Below the pieces are notes generated by a model, which did no database searches, was not told the origin of the DNA, and worked only from the letters and a program-made list of their open reading frames with translations. This document shows, in pieces, positions 25,776-34,558 of a stretch of 64,000 nucleotides of DNA (the first letter of the stretch is position 1; every line of letters begins with the position of its first letter). The DNA comes from Pseudomonas putida (GTDB lineage Bacteria > Pseudomonadota > Gammaproteobacteria > Pseudomonadales > Pseudomonadaceae), in NCBI RefSeq assembly GCF_009883635.2, contig NZ_CP026115.2:4030001-4094000 (forward strand), written 5' to 3'. Position numbers and translations under genes: made by a program.

Positions 25776-26585
25776 ATGCAAAACCGCATCATGATCACTG
25801 GCGCCGGCTCCGGCCTCGGCCGCGAGATCGCCCTGCGCTGGGCGCGCGAGGGCTGGCGCCTGGCGCTGGCCGATGTCAACGAAGCGGGCCTGCGCGAAAC
25901 CCTGGAGTTGGTGCGGGCCACAGGCGGCGAGGGCTTCGTCCAGCGCTGCGATGTGCGCGACTACAGCCAGCTCACCGCTCTGGCCCAGGCCTGCGAAGAA
26001 AGGTTCGGCGGCATCGACGTGATCGTCAACAACGCCGGTGTCGCCTCGGGCGGCTTCTTCGCCGAGTTGTCGCTGGAAGACTGGGACTGGCAGATCGCGG
26101 TCAACCTGATGGGCGTGGTCAAGGGCTGCAAGTCGTTCCTGCCACAGCTTGAGCGCAGCAAGGGGCGCATCATCAACGTCGCTTCCATGGCGGCACTGAT
26201 GCAGGGCCCGGGGATGAGCAACTACAACGTGGCCAAGGCCGGTGTGCTGGCGCTGTCGGAAAGCCTGCTGGTGGAGTTGCGCCAGCTTGAAGTGGCGGTG
26301 CACTGCGTGTGCCCATCGTTCTTCCAGACCAACCTGCTCGATTCCTTCCGCGGGCCGAACCCGGCGATGAAGGCCCAGGTCGGCAAGCTGCTGGAAGGCT
26401 CGCCGATCAGCGCGGCGGATATCGCCGACTACATCCACCAGCAAGTGGCGGCGGGTGAGTTCCTGATTCTGCCCCATGAGGCCGGGCGCCAGGCCTGGCA
26501 ACTCAAACGCCAGGCGCCGGAGCGGCTGTACGATGAGATGGCGGACATGGCAGTCAAGATGCGGGCCAAGGCTCAGTCACGCTGA
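25776..26585 (+). CDS. Short-chain dehydrogenase/reductase
   Basis: 269 residues of the classical SDR fold: cofactor motif TGAGSGLG at the N-terminus, NNAG, and the catalytic SNYNVAKAG (Tyr-x3-Lys) with the upstream Ser in INVASMAA. NADP preference is suggested by a basic residue after strand 2 (ARTGWRLALADVNE region), but this is weak. ATG at 25776 has AAGG upstream. Monocistronic; substrate unknown. Confidence 0.83.
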   Translation: MQNRIMITGAGSGLGREIALRWAREGWRLALADVNEAGLRETLELVRATGGEGFVQRCDVRDYSQLTALAQACEERFGGIDVIVNNAGVASGGFFAELSLEDWDWQIAVNLMGVVKGCKSFLPQLERSKGRIINVASMAALMQGPGMSNYNVAKAGVLALSESLLVELRQLEVAVHCVCPSFFQTNLLDSFRGPNPAMKAQVGKLLEGSPISAADIADYIHQQVAAGEFLILPHEAGRQAWQLKRQAPERLYDEMADMAVKMRAKAQSR

Positions 26586-26712
26586 TTGTAGGAGTTGTCT
26601 GTAGGAGAAATTACTAGCCGTTGTAGGCTCGCTCTGAATTGCTGGCGAAGCATTGTCCAGACGAATATCCCCAAGCATTCTGCGGTTTTTCCTGTTGCGA
26701 GAGGACCGGAGC

Positions 26713-26901
26713 ATGTTGGTGATCGGGCGTGAAGTCGGTGAAGTCATCACTATTGGTGACGATATTCGGATCAAGGTGGTGGAGTCGCGCAATGGCATGG
26801 TGCGCTTTGGCGTGGAGGCACCGCGCAAGGTACCGGTGCATCGGGCCGAAGTGTATCGGCGGATCAAGGCAGCGCAGGTGCGCAAGGCTAATCAGCCCTG
26901 A
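26713..26901 (+). CDS. rsmI: CsrA/RsmA-family post-transcriptional regulator, RsmI type
   Basis: A 62-residue RNA-binding dimer subunit that binds GGA motifs in leaders and small RNAs of the Gac/Rsm system. RNA-contact residues R6 and R44 are present (MLVIGREVGE; VHRAEVYRRI), while L4 is Ile. Residues 1-50 align with CsrA; the tail (KAAQVRKANQP) is longer and basic. P. putida has three paralogues (RsmA, RsmE, RsmI). Sequence divergence and the position between the SDR gene and the NAGGN operon fit RsmI. ATG at 26713 has AGAGGA 7 nt upstream. Confidence 0.87.
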   Translation: MLVIGREVGEVITIGDDIRIKVVESRNGMVRFGVEAPRKVPVHRAEVYRRIKAAQVRKANQP

Positions 26902-26911
26902 TCAGCCTGTG

Positions 26912-26947
26912 CCGGCCTCTACGCGGGCAAGCCCGCGAAGAGGCCGG
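26912..26947. repeat. Single REP hairpin between convergent genes
   Basis: CCGGCCTCTACGCGGG-CAAG-CCCGCGAAGAGGCCGG with one mismatch, between rsmI and yheU; can end both transcripts. Confidence 0.85.
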
Positions 26948-26952
26948 GCCTG

Positions 26953-27180
26953 TCAGTCGAGCAGCTCGCGGGGCACATCATGCTTGGCCAGCAACTGGCA
27001 CTGTTGGCTCTCCAGGTCGAACAGGATGAACGCCTGGCCCTTGGCCAATGCCTGGCGCACCCGCAGCACACGGGTTTCCAGCGGCGTGTCGTCGCCGTTG
27101 TCGGTGCCGTCGCGGGTGACGAAGTCCTCGATCAGGCGGGTCAGGGTTTCGGCTTGCAGTTGGTCGTAGGGGATCAGCAT
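26953..27180 (-). CDS. yheU: UPF0270 (YheU) family protein
   Basis: 75 residues. The family opening MLIPYDQLQAETLTRLIEDFVTRDGTD is nearly diagnostic of YheU. Function is unknown. It follows the M42 peptidase on the same strand (55 bp gap) and is probably the last gene of the osmolyte operon transcript, ended by the REP hairpin at 26912. Confidence 0.88.
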   Translation of the reverse strand: MLIPYDQLQAETLTRLIEDFVTRDGTDNGDDTPLETRVLRVRQALAKGQAFILFDLESQQCQLLAKHDVPRELLD

Positions 27181-27235
27181 GGGCAGCGCACGGTCTTGTT
27201 CAGGAATCCCTGCATGCTACGCGATTCCATGGCCA

Positions 27236-28420
27236 TCAGCTTTTGTTTCCTACCAGGCTGTCCACCGCCGGCACCCGGGTGTCGCTCTCCATCTGCGCAT
27301 CGTGCTCCAGCTGGTGGCTGAAGCGCTCGAGCGAGGCATTGGCCGGTTGCGAGTCGCTGGCGAACACCGGTGGGCTGAGCAGGTAGGCCGAGAGCAGGCG
27401 GCTGAGCGCGGCCAGGCTGTCGATATGGGTCCGTTCGTAGCCATGGGTGGCATCGCAGCCGAACGCCACCAGTGCGGTGCGGATGTCATGCCCGGCCGTC
27501 ACGGCCGAGTGCGCATCGCTGAAGTAGTAACGGAACAGGTCGCGGCGCACCGGCACATCCTGGTCGCCGGCCAGCTTCAGCAGGTGGCGTGACAGGTGGT
27601 AATCGTACGGCCCGGAAGAATCCTGCATGGCCACGCTCACCGCGTGCTCGCTGGAGGCCTGGCCGGGGGCGACCGGGGCGATGTCGATGCCGACGAACTC
27701 ACTGACGTCCCAGGGCAGGGCGGCGGCGGCGCCAGAGCCGGTTTCTTCGGTGATGGTGAACAGCGGGTGGCAGTCGATCAACGGCTGGCGGCCGCTTTCC
27801 ACCACCGCCTTGAGTGCCGCCAGCAGGGCTGCCACGCCGGCCTTGTCATCCAGGTGGCGGGCGCTGATGTGGCCGCTTTCGGTGAACTCCGGCAGCGGGT
27901 CGAAGGCGACGAAGTCACCGATGGCAATGCCCAGCGCTTCACTATCGGCGCGGGTGGTGCAATAGGCATCCAGGCGCACTTCGACGTGTTCCCAGCTGAT
28001 CGGCATCTGGTCGATCGCGGTGTTGAACGCGTGCCCGCTGGCCATCAACGGCAGCACGCTGCCGCGGAACACACCAGTGTCGGTGAATACGCTGACCCGG
28101 CTGCCCTCGGCAAAGCGGCTCGACCAGCAACCCACCGGGGCCAGGGCCAGGCGGCCATTGTCCTGCAACTGGCGCACGCTGGCGCCGATGGTGTCGAGGT
28201 GGGCCGAGACGGCGCGGTCGGGCGAACTCTGCCTGCCTTTGAGGGTGGCGCGGATGGTGCCGCGGCGGGTCAGTTCGAAGGGGATGCCCAGTTCGTCCAG
28301 GCGTTCGGCCACGTAGCGCACGATGGTGTCAGTGAAACCGGTCGGGCTGGGGATGGCGAGCATCTCCAGCAGGACGCGCTTCATGTAGTCGAGGTCGGGT
28401 TCGGGGAGTCGTTCGGTCAT
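27236..28420 (-). CDS. M42-family peptidase of the NAGGN osmolyte system
   Basis: A 394-residue cytosolic dinuclear-metal aminopeptidase-like enzyme. Metal and catalytic motifs: SAHLDTIGASV, ARHLDDKAGVAALL, TITEETGSGAA, a SDAHSAVTAGHD segment and the terminal GCDATHGYERTHIDSL. It always travels with asnO and ngg in NAGGN loci, so it probably hydrolyses the dipeptide osmolyte or a by-product when osmolarity falls; this is inference. The ATG at 28420 has GAGGAA before it. A perfect REP pair separates it from ngg. Confidence 0.85.
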   Translation of the reverse strand: MTERLPEPDLDYMKRVLLEMLAIPSPTGFTDTIVRYVAERLDELGIPFELTRRGTIRATLKGRQSSPDRAVSAHLDTIGASVRQLQDNGRLALAPVGCWSSRFAEGSRVSVFTDTGVFRGSVLPLMASGHAFNTAIDQMPISWEHVEVRLDAYCTTRADSEALGIAIGDFVAFDPLPEFTESGHISARHLDDKAGVAALLAALKAVVESGRQPLIDCHPLFTITEETGSGAAAALPWDVSEFVGIDIAPVAPGQASSEHAVSVAMQDSSGPYDYHLSRHLLKLAGDQDVPVRRDLFRYYFSDAHSAVTAGHDIRTALVAFGCDATHGYERTHIDSLAALSRLLSAYLLSPPVFASDSQPANASLERFSHQLEHDAQMESDTRVPAVDSLVGNKS

Positions 28421-28443
28421 GGAAGTTCCTCGTTTCCTGTGCT

Positions 28444-28521
28444 GGCCCTTTCGCGGGGCAAGCCCGCTCCTACAGGAGATCGCATACCCCTGTAGGAGCG
28501 GGCTTGCCCCGCGAAAGGGCC
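28444..28521. repeat. Perfect inverted REP pair inside the NAGGN operon
   Basis: 33-bp arms (28444-28476 and 28489-28521) are exact reverse complements around a 12-nt spacer. Lies between ngg and the M42 peptidase gene, so it may lower peptidase expression relative to the synthesis genes. Confidence 0.92.
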
Positions 28522-28530
28522 GGCACTGCG

Positions 28531-30276
28531 TTACGCCAAAGCCCGGCTATGCGGGAACAGCAGGTCGATAAACCGCTCAGCCGTCGGCTGCGGTTCATGG
28601 TTGGCCAAGCCGGCCCGCTCGTTGGCTTCGATGATCACGTAATCCGGGTGCTCGGCATCGCGGACCATGAAATCCAGGCCCACCACCGGGATCTCCAGCG
28701 CCCGCGCCGCACGCACCGCGGCATCGGCCAGCACCGGGTGCAGGCGCTCGGTGACGTCTTCCAGGGTGCCACCGGTGTGCAGGTTGGCCGTGCGCCGCAC
28801 CGCAAGGCGCTGCCCGGCTGGCAGCACATCGTCGTAGCCCAGGCCCACGCCGCGCAGGGTGCGCTCGGTCTCGTCGTCCAACGGGATGCGGCTTTCGCCA
28901 CCGGTCGCCGCCTGGCGCCGACGGCTCTGCGCCTCGATCAGCTGACGGATGTTGTGCTTGCCATCGCCGATCACCTGGGCCGGGTGGCGAATCGCCGCTG
29001 CCACAACCTCATAGCCGATCACCAGGATGCGCAGGTCGCTGCCGGCATGGAAGCTCTCCAGCAGCACGCGGCTGTCGAAGCGGCGGGCGTTTTCCACGGC
29101 CTGGGTCACTTCCTCGATGCAGGTGAGGTTGACCGCCACCCCCTGGCCCTGTTCGCCATCCACCGGCTTGACCACCACCGCGCCATGCTCGTCGAGAAAC
29201 GCCAGGTTGTCGTCGGCATTGCCGGCCAGCTGCTGCGCCGGCACCTGCAGCCCGGCGTTGTGCAGGGCATGCTGGGTCAGGCGCTTGTCCTGGCACAGGG
29301 TCATGGTCACCGCGCTGGTCAGGTCGCTCAGCGATTCGCGGCAGCGAATCCGGCGGCCGCCGAGGCTGAGCGTGAACAGGCCGCCTGCTGCATCGTCGAC
29401 TTGCACCTCGATACCCCGGCGCAAGGCTTCATCGACAATGATGCGGGCGTAGGGGTTCAGGCCGGCTTCCGGGCCGGGGCCGAGGAACAGCTGCTGGTTG
29501 ATGCCATTCCTGCGCTTGACCGCAAAGGTCGGCAGGTTGCGGAAACCGAGCTTTTCGTACAGGCGCTTGGCCTGGCGGTTGTCGTGCAGCACCGACAGGT
29601 CGAGGTAGGCCAGGCCACGGCTCATGAAGTGTTCGATCAGATGACGCACCAACACCTCACCGACGCCAGGGCGCGTGCATTGCGGGTCTACTGCCAGGCA
29701 CCACAGGCTGCTGCCGTGTTCGGGGTCGTCGAATGCCTTGCTGTGGTTCAGGCCCATGACACTGCCGATCACCGCGCCGCTGTCTTCATCCTCGGCCAGC
29801 CAGTACACCGGGCCACCAAGGTGGCGCGGGGTGAGCAGGTCGGGGTCGACCGGCAGCATGCCGCGGGCCTGGTACAGGGTGTTGATCGCCTGCCAGTCGG
29901 CGGGGTTCTGCGCCCGGCGCACGCGGAAGCCGCGGAACACCCGCTGCGCCGGGCGGTAGTCGGTGAACCACAGGCGCAAGGTGTCGGAGGGGTCGAGGAA
30001 CAGCTGCTGCGGTGCCTGGGCCAGCAGCTGCTGAGGGGCGGCCACGTACAAAGCGATGTCGCGCTCGCCGGGGCGTTCGTCCTGCAGCGCGGCGGCCAGG
30101 CTGGCGGGGTCCGGGTAGGTGTGGCCGATCAGCAGCCGCCCCCAGCCACAGTGCAAGGCGCGTGGCTGGTCGTGGGGCTCGCTGCCGTCGCCGGCCAGGC
30201 GTGCCTGCAGGCGCTCGTAGGACGGCGCCTGGCCGCGCAGCAGGCGCTGACCGTAAGCGATCTCGTGGGCTTTCAT
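28531..30276 (-). CDS. ngg: N-acetylglutaminylglutamine synthetase
   Basis: A 581-residue two-domain enzyme that makes the precursor of the osmoprotectant N-acetylglutaminylglutamine amide from two glutamines. A GNAT acetyltransferase domain lies at about 115-270 (WCLAVDPQCTRPGVGEVLVRHL, LYEKLGFRNL). An ATP-grasp ligase follows at about 290-575 (VVVKPVDGEQGQGVAVNL, VGLDFMVRDAEHPDYVIIEANERAGLANHEPQP). Starts 3 bp after asnO. Family and order are those described for NAGGN synthesis in Sinorhizobium and P. aeruginosa. Confidence 0.92.
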   Translation of the reverse strand: MKAHEIAYGQRLLRGQAPSYERLQARLAGDGSEPHDQPRALHCGWGRLLIGHTYPDPASLAAALQDERPGERDIALYVAAPQQLLAQAPQQLFLDPSDTLRLWFTDYRPAQRVFRGFRVRRAQNPADWQAINTLYQARGMLPVDPDLLTPRHLGGPVYWLAEDEDSGAVIGSVMGLNHSKAFDDPEHGSSLWCLAVDPQCTRPGVGEVLVRHLIEHFMSRGLAYLDLSVLHDNRQAKRLYEKLGFRNLPTFAVKRRNGINQQLFLGPGPEAGLNPYARIIVDEALRRGIEVQVDDAAGGLFTLSLGGRRIRCRESLSDLTSAVTMTLCQDKRLTQHALHNAGLQVPAQQLAGNADDNLAFLDEHGAVVVKPVDGEQGQGVAVNLTCIEEVTQAVENARRFDSRVLLESFHAGSDLRILVIGYEVVAAAIRHPAQVIGDGKHNIRQLIEAQSRRRQAATGGESRIPLDDETERTLRGVGLGYDDVLPAGQRLAVRRTANLHTGGTLEDVTERLHPVLADAAVRAARALEIPVVGLDFMVRDAEHPDYVIIEANERAGLANHEPQPTAERFIDLLFPHSRALA

Positions 30277-30279
30277 CGG

Positions 30280-32067
30280 TCAGATTCCTTGTTCGCTGAG
30301 CCACAGGTTCAGGGCCGCCAGCTGCCACAGCTTGGAGCCGCGCAGCGGGGTGAGCTGGCCGTGCGGGTTGCTCAGCAGGCGGTCGAGCATCGCCGGGTTG
30401 AACAGGCCGCGGTCCTGGCTCGGGTCGGTCAGCAAGTCGCGCACCCAGCCCAGGGTCGCGCCCTCCAGGTGTTTGAGGCCGGGCACCGGGAAGTAGCCCT
30501 TCTTGCGGTCGATCACCTCGTGAGGGATCACCCGCCGTGCGGCCTGCTTGAGCACCTGCTTGCCACCGTCGGGCAGCTTGAAGCGGGCTGGAATGCGCGC
30601 CGACAGCTCGACCAGGCGGTAGTCGAGAAACGGCGTGCGCGCCTCCAGGCCCCAGGCCATGGTCATGTTGTCGACCCGTTTGACCGGGTCGTCGACCAGC
30701 ATCACCGTGCTGTCCAGGCGCAAGGCCTTGTCCACGGCATCGGCGGCGCCGGGGCGGGCGAAGTGTTCGCGGACGAAATCGCCGGCGGCATCGGTTTCCA
30801 GCAGCCAAGGGGCCTGGACCGTGTCGCGGTACTCGTCATGGCTGCGGTCGAAGAAGGCGTCACGGTAGGCGGCGAAGGCATCGTCGGCACCGTCCACTTT
30901 CGGGTACCAGTGGTAGCCGGCGAACAGCTCGTCGGCGCCTTGGCCGCTCTGCACGCCCTTGCAATGCTTGGCCACCTCCCGCGACAGCAGGTAGAAGGCG
31001 ATGCAGTCGTGGCTGACCATTGGTTCGCTCATGGCGCGGAAGGCGGCCGGCAACTGCTCGATAATCTCGTGTTCAGCGATGCGCAGCTGGTGGTGGTGGG
31101 TGCCGTAATGTTTGGCGATCAGGTCGGAATACTGGAATTCGTCACCGCGTTCGCCGCCGGCATCCTCGAAACCGATGGAGAAGGTCGACAGGTCGTCCAC
31201 GCCGACCTCGCGCAAAAGGCCGACCAGCAGGCTGGAGTCGACACCGCCAGACAGCAGCACACCCACGTCCACGGCGGCGCGCTGGCGGATCGCCACGGCG
31301 TCGCGGGTGGCGTCGAGTACGCGGGTGGTCCAGTCTTCCAGGTCGAGATCGCGCTCGTCCAGGTTGGGACCGTACTTCAGCTGCCACCAGGTCTGGCGCT
31401 CGACTTCACCGTGGCGGTCGACGCGCATCCAGGTGCCGGGCTCGAGCTTCTGCACATTGGCCAGCAACGTGCGCGGTGCAGGCACCACGGCATGGAAGTT
31501 GAGGTAGTGGTTGAGTGCCACCGGGTCGATCATCGGGTCGATGTCGCCACCCTTGAGCAGCGCCGGCAGGGTCGAGGCGAAGCGCAGGCGCTCGCCGTTG
31601 CGCGACAGGTACAGCGGCTTGACGCCGAGGCGGTCGCGGGCCAGGAACAGGCGCTGGTTGTCGCGCTCCCAGATAGCCAGGGCGAACATGCCGTTGAGCT
31701 TGGGCAGCAGGGCGGCTCCCCAGGCGTGGTAGCCCTTGAGCAACACTTCGGTGTCGCCTTCGGACCAGAAGCTGTAGCCCAGGTCCTGCAGCTCCTGGCG
31801 CAGTTCCGGGAAGTTGTAGATGGCGCCGTTGAAGGCCAGCGACAGGCCCAGGGTATTGTCGACCATCGGCTGTGCCGAACCGTCGGACAGGTCCATGATC
31901 TTCAGCCGGCGGTGGCCGAGGGCGATCGGGCCCTGGCTATGGAAGCCCCACGCGTCTGGGCCGCGAGGCGCCAGGTGATGGGTGATGCGCTCTACCGCAG
32001 CCAGGTCGGCTGGGCGAGGGGCTTGGTCGATGGGGGTGAAACGCAACTCTCCTGCTAATCCGCACAT
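30280..32067 (-). CDS. asnO: N-acetylglutaminylglutamine amidotransferase (asparagine synthetase-like)
   Basis: 595 residues. The class II glutamine amidotransferase domain starts with the processed Cys2 nucleophile (MCGLAGELRF) and the synthetase domain has the PPi loop LLSGGVDSSLLVGLL. It amidates N-acetylglutaminylglutamine to the final osmolyte NAGGN. First gene of asnO-ngg-M42-yheU. ATG at 32067 has AAGGACCT directly before it. Expression is presumably induced by high osmolarity; no specific operator is recognised upstream, where a palindromic repeat begins 150 bp away. Confidence 0.92.
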   Translation of the reverse strand: MCGLAGELRFTPIDQAPRPADLAAVERITHHLAPRGPDAWGFHSQGPIALGHRRLKIMDLSDGSAQPMVDNTLGLSLAFNGAIYNFPELRQELQDLGYSFWSEGDTEVLLKGYHAWGAALLPKLNGMFALAIWERDNQRLFLARDRLGVKPLYLSRNGERLRFASTLPALLKGGDIDPMIDPVALNHYLNFHAVVPAPRTLLANVQKLEPGTWMRVDRHGEVERQTWWQLKYGPNLDERDLDLEDWTTRVLDATRDAVAIRQRAAVDVGVLLSGGVDSSLLVGLLREVGVDDLSTFSIGFEDAGGERGDEFQYSDLIAKHYGTHHHQLRIAEHEIIEQLPAAFRAMSEPMVSHDCIAFYLLSREVAKHCKGVQSGQGADELFAGYHWYPKVDGADDAFAAYRDAFFDRSHDEYRDTVQAPWLLETDAAGDFVREHFARPGAADAVDKALRLDSTVMLVDDPVKRVDNMTMAWGLEARTPFLDYRLVELSARIPARFKLPDGGKQVLKQAARRVIPHEVIDRKKGYFPVPGLKHLEGATLGWVRDLLTDPSQDRGLFNPAMLDRLLSNPHGQLTPLRGSKLWQLAALNLWLSEQGI

Positions 32068-32216
32068 AGGTCCTTACCGGTTTTTCCGTTGGGGAATGAG
32101 TGCCCCGGATTAGGGCACCCTGTAAGGAACTGACCCGTGTGGTTTGCGGGAGTTTTAGATCAATATGTTATATGGGGCGTGAGGGCGGGGGTGTTTGGCG
32201 ATGGTTTTTTGTGGGC

Positions 32217-32449
32217 GTTGAGATCGAGCGCCGCCCGCGCGGCGCATCGCGAGCTGCGCTCGCTCCTACGTTTGTTTCGGGCCAATGTTTCCTGTGGCAT
32301 TTGCGCGCGCACGCCTTCGCGCATGGCTCGATGTCGCGCCGTACCACCTAGGCGGTCGCGCGCGCCTGTCACAGGCATTAATGGCCCGAAACAAACGTAG
32401 GAGCGAGCGCAGCTCGCGATGCGCCGCGCGGGCGGCGCTCGATCTCAAC
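32217..32449. repeat. REPIN-like palindromic element, copy A (perfect 68-bp inverted arms)
   Basis: Arms 32217-32284 and 32382-32449 are exact 68-bp reverse complements around a 97-bp centre. The arms contain TAGGAGCGAGCGCAGCTCGC and the GC-rich GCGCCGCCCGCGCGGCGC motif. The centre has a further CCTGTG/CACAGG stem. It fills most of the 420-bp gap between asnO and mnmC; the rest (32068-32216) shows no gene. A second copy lies at 60708-60934. Confidence 0.93.
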
Positions 32450-32487
32450 GGCGCTGCAAATCCACTGTCCTGCACCTGCAACCACAC

Positions 32488-34455
32488 TCACTTCCCACGA
32501 ATAATCTTGCGTAACATGAACCGGTTAGGATGGCAGGCTTCAGCCACTGCCCGTGGCAACGGCAATGGCTCACCACTGGCCCATGCTGCAATCAGCTCGC
32601 CACTCAACGGCGCTGTAATCAATCCCCGCGAGCCATGCCCACTGTTGACATACAGCCCGTCCAGCCACGGGCACGCCACCTCCGGCACCTGCCGCGCATC
32701 CTTGCCGAGCACGGCATAAGCCTCGGCAAACAACGCAGGGTCGGCCACCGGCCCGACTATCGGCAGGTAGTCGGGGCTGGTGCAACGAAACGCAGCACGG
32801 CCCTGCAACTGCTCGACGTCGAGTGCCTCTACCCCCAGGCGCGAGGCCAGGTCGGTGGAAATCTCGTCCAGCAATGCCAGGTTGCCCTGATGCTCGGCGA
32901 CCGTTGGCGTCAGGTCGTCGTTATGGAAATCGAAACTGGCGCCCAAGGTGTGCTCATCACGCCGGGGCGGTGCGACGTAGCCATCGGCACAGACCACAGT
33001 ACTCAATGCTCGGCTGGCCGCGGTGGCCGGCAGGCGGGTGATCTGCCCGCGAATGCGCTTGAGCGGCAACTGCGCGCAAGGCTCGAAACGGCGCACATCG
33101 GCGGCCCCGGCCAGCACCACCAGGGGCGCGCTGGCCAGTAAACGCTCGCCATCCCACGCCTGCCAGAGGCCGTCGGCCTTGCGCAGTTCGACCACGTTCT
33201 GGTGCAGCTGAACGCGAATACCCGGATGCTGCAGCTGCGCCTCGCACAGCGCGGGAGGGTGCACCCAGCCACCTTCCGGGTAGAACAGGCCGCCTGCCGG
33301 CAGCGCCACCCCGGCAATCGCCTCGGCTTCGGCCTGCTCAAGTGCCCGTAGCAGGCTACTGTCGAAGGCCTCGGCAAGCTTGGCCTGGCGCTCGCCTTCC
33401 TTGCTGTCGAAGGCCAGCTGCAGCACGCCGCAAGCATCCCAGTCGCGGCCACGCTGCAAGCGTTCGAGCTGGCGCCGGGTGAAGCCGAAACCGGACAGGA
33501 TCATCTGCGACAGGGCGGTGCCATGGGCGGACAGCTTCAGGTACAGCACGCCCTGCGGATTGCCCGAGGCTTCCCGGGCAGGCGCATCGTGGCGCTCCAG
33601 TACCGTCACCTGCCAGCCGCGTGCGGCCAGGCTGGCGGCACTCGCGCTGCCCGCCAGGCCGGCACCGATCACCAGTGCCTGGCGCGGGCCGGCCACAGGG
33701 GCAGGGCGTGCGTACCAGGGCGCTGCGCCGACTGCGGATGGATGCCCGGTGTATTCTCCACTCATCACCTCCCACTTCTTGCCGATGCCAGGGATCTTCT
33801 TCATGGTGAAGCCGGCATCGATCAGCCCGCGTCGTACCCAGCCGGTGGTGGTGAAGGTAGCCAACGCGGTACCGGCATGCGCCAGCCTGGCCAGTTGCGC
33901 GAACAGCTCGGGGGTCCACATGTCAGGGTTTTTCGCGGGAGCGAAGCCGTCGAGGAACCACACGTCGATCTGCGCGTCGAGCTGCGGCAGTTGTTCCAGT
34001 ACGTCACCGATCAGCAGGGTCAGAGTGACCCGGCCATTGTCGAAGCTGAATTGCTGGAAACCCGGATGTATCGCCACGTACTGCGCCAGGAACGGTTCGG
34101 TGAAAGCCGCCATCTCGGGCCACAGGCGCACGGCACGGGCCATGTCGTCATGGCCGAGCGGGTACTTCTCGACACTGATGAAGTGCAGGCGCGCATCGGC
34201 GTGGGCCTGTTCGGCGAACAGCTGCCAGGCGCAGAAGAAGTTCATGCCGGTGCCGAAACCGGTCTCGCCGATCACCAGGCAGCCGTGTGGCGCCAGGTCG
34301 GCGAAGCGCTGCGCCAGGCGGGTCTGCTCGAGGAACACGTAGCGGGTTTCGTCGGTGCCTTCATTCTTGGAGAAATAGACGTCGTCGTACTGCCGCGAGT
34401 GAGGGCGGCCCTGGTCGTCCCAGTCGATCTGGGCATGCTGGAGAAGGGTGGACAT
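32488..34455 (-). CDS. mnmC: Bifunctional tRNA mnm5s2U34 modification protein MnmC
   Basis: 655 residues. The N-terminal SAM methyltransferase domain (MnmD, about 1-240; GETGFGTGMNFF, DVWFLDGFAPAKNPDMW) is fused to a C-terminal FAD oxidase (MnmC1, from about 265; VIGAGLAGSASAASLAARGW dinucleotide fold). It completes 5-methylaminomethyl-2-thiouridine at the tRNA wobble base. ATG at 34455 (MSTLLQHAQIDWDDQG) gives the family's usual start; an upstream in-frame ATG at 34560 overlaps the divergent phosphotransferase gene. Length matches E. coli MnmC (668). Confidence 0.92.
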   Translation of the reverse strand: MSTLLQHAQIDWDDQGRPHSRQYDDVYFSKNEGTDETRYVFLEQTRLAQRFADLAPHGCLVIGETGFGTGMNFFCAWQLFAEQAHADARLHFISVEKYPLGHDDMARAVRLWPEMAAFTEPFLAQYVAIHPGFQQFSFDNGRVTLTLLIGDVLEQLPQLDAQIDVWFLDGFAPAKNPDMWTPELFAQLARLAHAGTALATFTTTGWVRRGLIDAGFTMKKIPGIGKKWEVMSGEYTGHPSAVGAAPWYARPAPVAGPRQALVIGAGLAGSASAASLAARGWQVTVLERHDAPAREASGNPQGVLYLKLSAHGTALSQMILSGFGFTRRQLERLQRGRDWDACGVLQLAFDSKEGERQAKLAEAFDSSLLRALEQAEAEAIAGVALPAGGLFYPEGGWVHPPALCEAQLQHPGIRVQLHQNVVELRKADGLWQAWDGERLLASAPLVVLAGAADVRRFEPCAQLPLKRIRGQITRLPATAASRALSTVVCADGYVAPPRRDEHTLGASFDFHNDDLTPTVAEHQGNLALLDEISTDLASRLGVEALDVEQLQGRAAFRCTSPDYLPIVGPVADPALFAEAYAVLGKDARQVPEVACPWLDGLYVNSGHGSRGLITAPLSGELIAAWASGEPLPLPRAVAEACHPNRFMLRKIIRGK

Positions 34456-34558
34456 GATTGGCTCGGTTGCAGCGGATGTACGGATTTTATGCCATCTGGG
34501 TTTGCACAGGCACTCTGCAAATCCGCTAGTCTTGCTTATCCAATGAAGGAGCCAGTGC

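Noticed and set aside
28504..32058. A very long open frame (about 1184 codons) on the plus strand opposite asnO and ngg
   Set aside because: It lies antisense to two well-supported genes, its product is a low-complexity mix of Gln, Val, Ala, His and Arg with no family signature, and such frames are expected opposite high-GC3 genes.
32217..32449. CRISPR repeat or insertion sequence at the 68-bp repeats
   Set aside because: Only two inverted arms with no repeat-spacer series, no transposase frame inside and no cas genes nearby.
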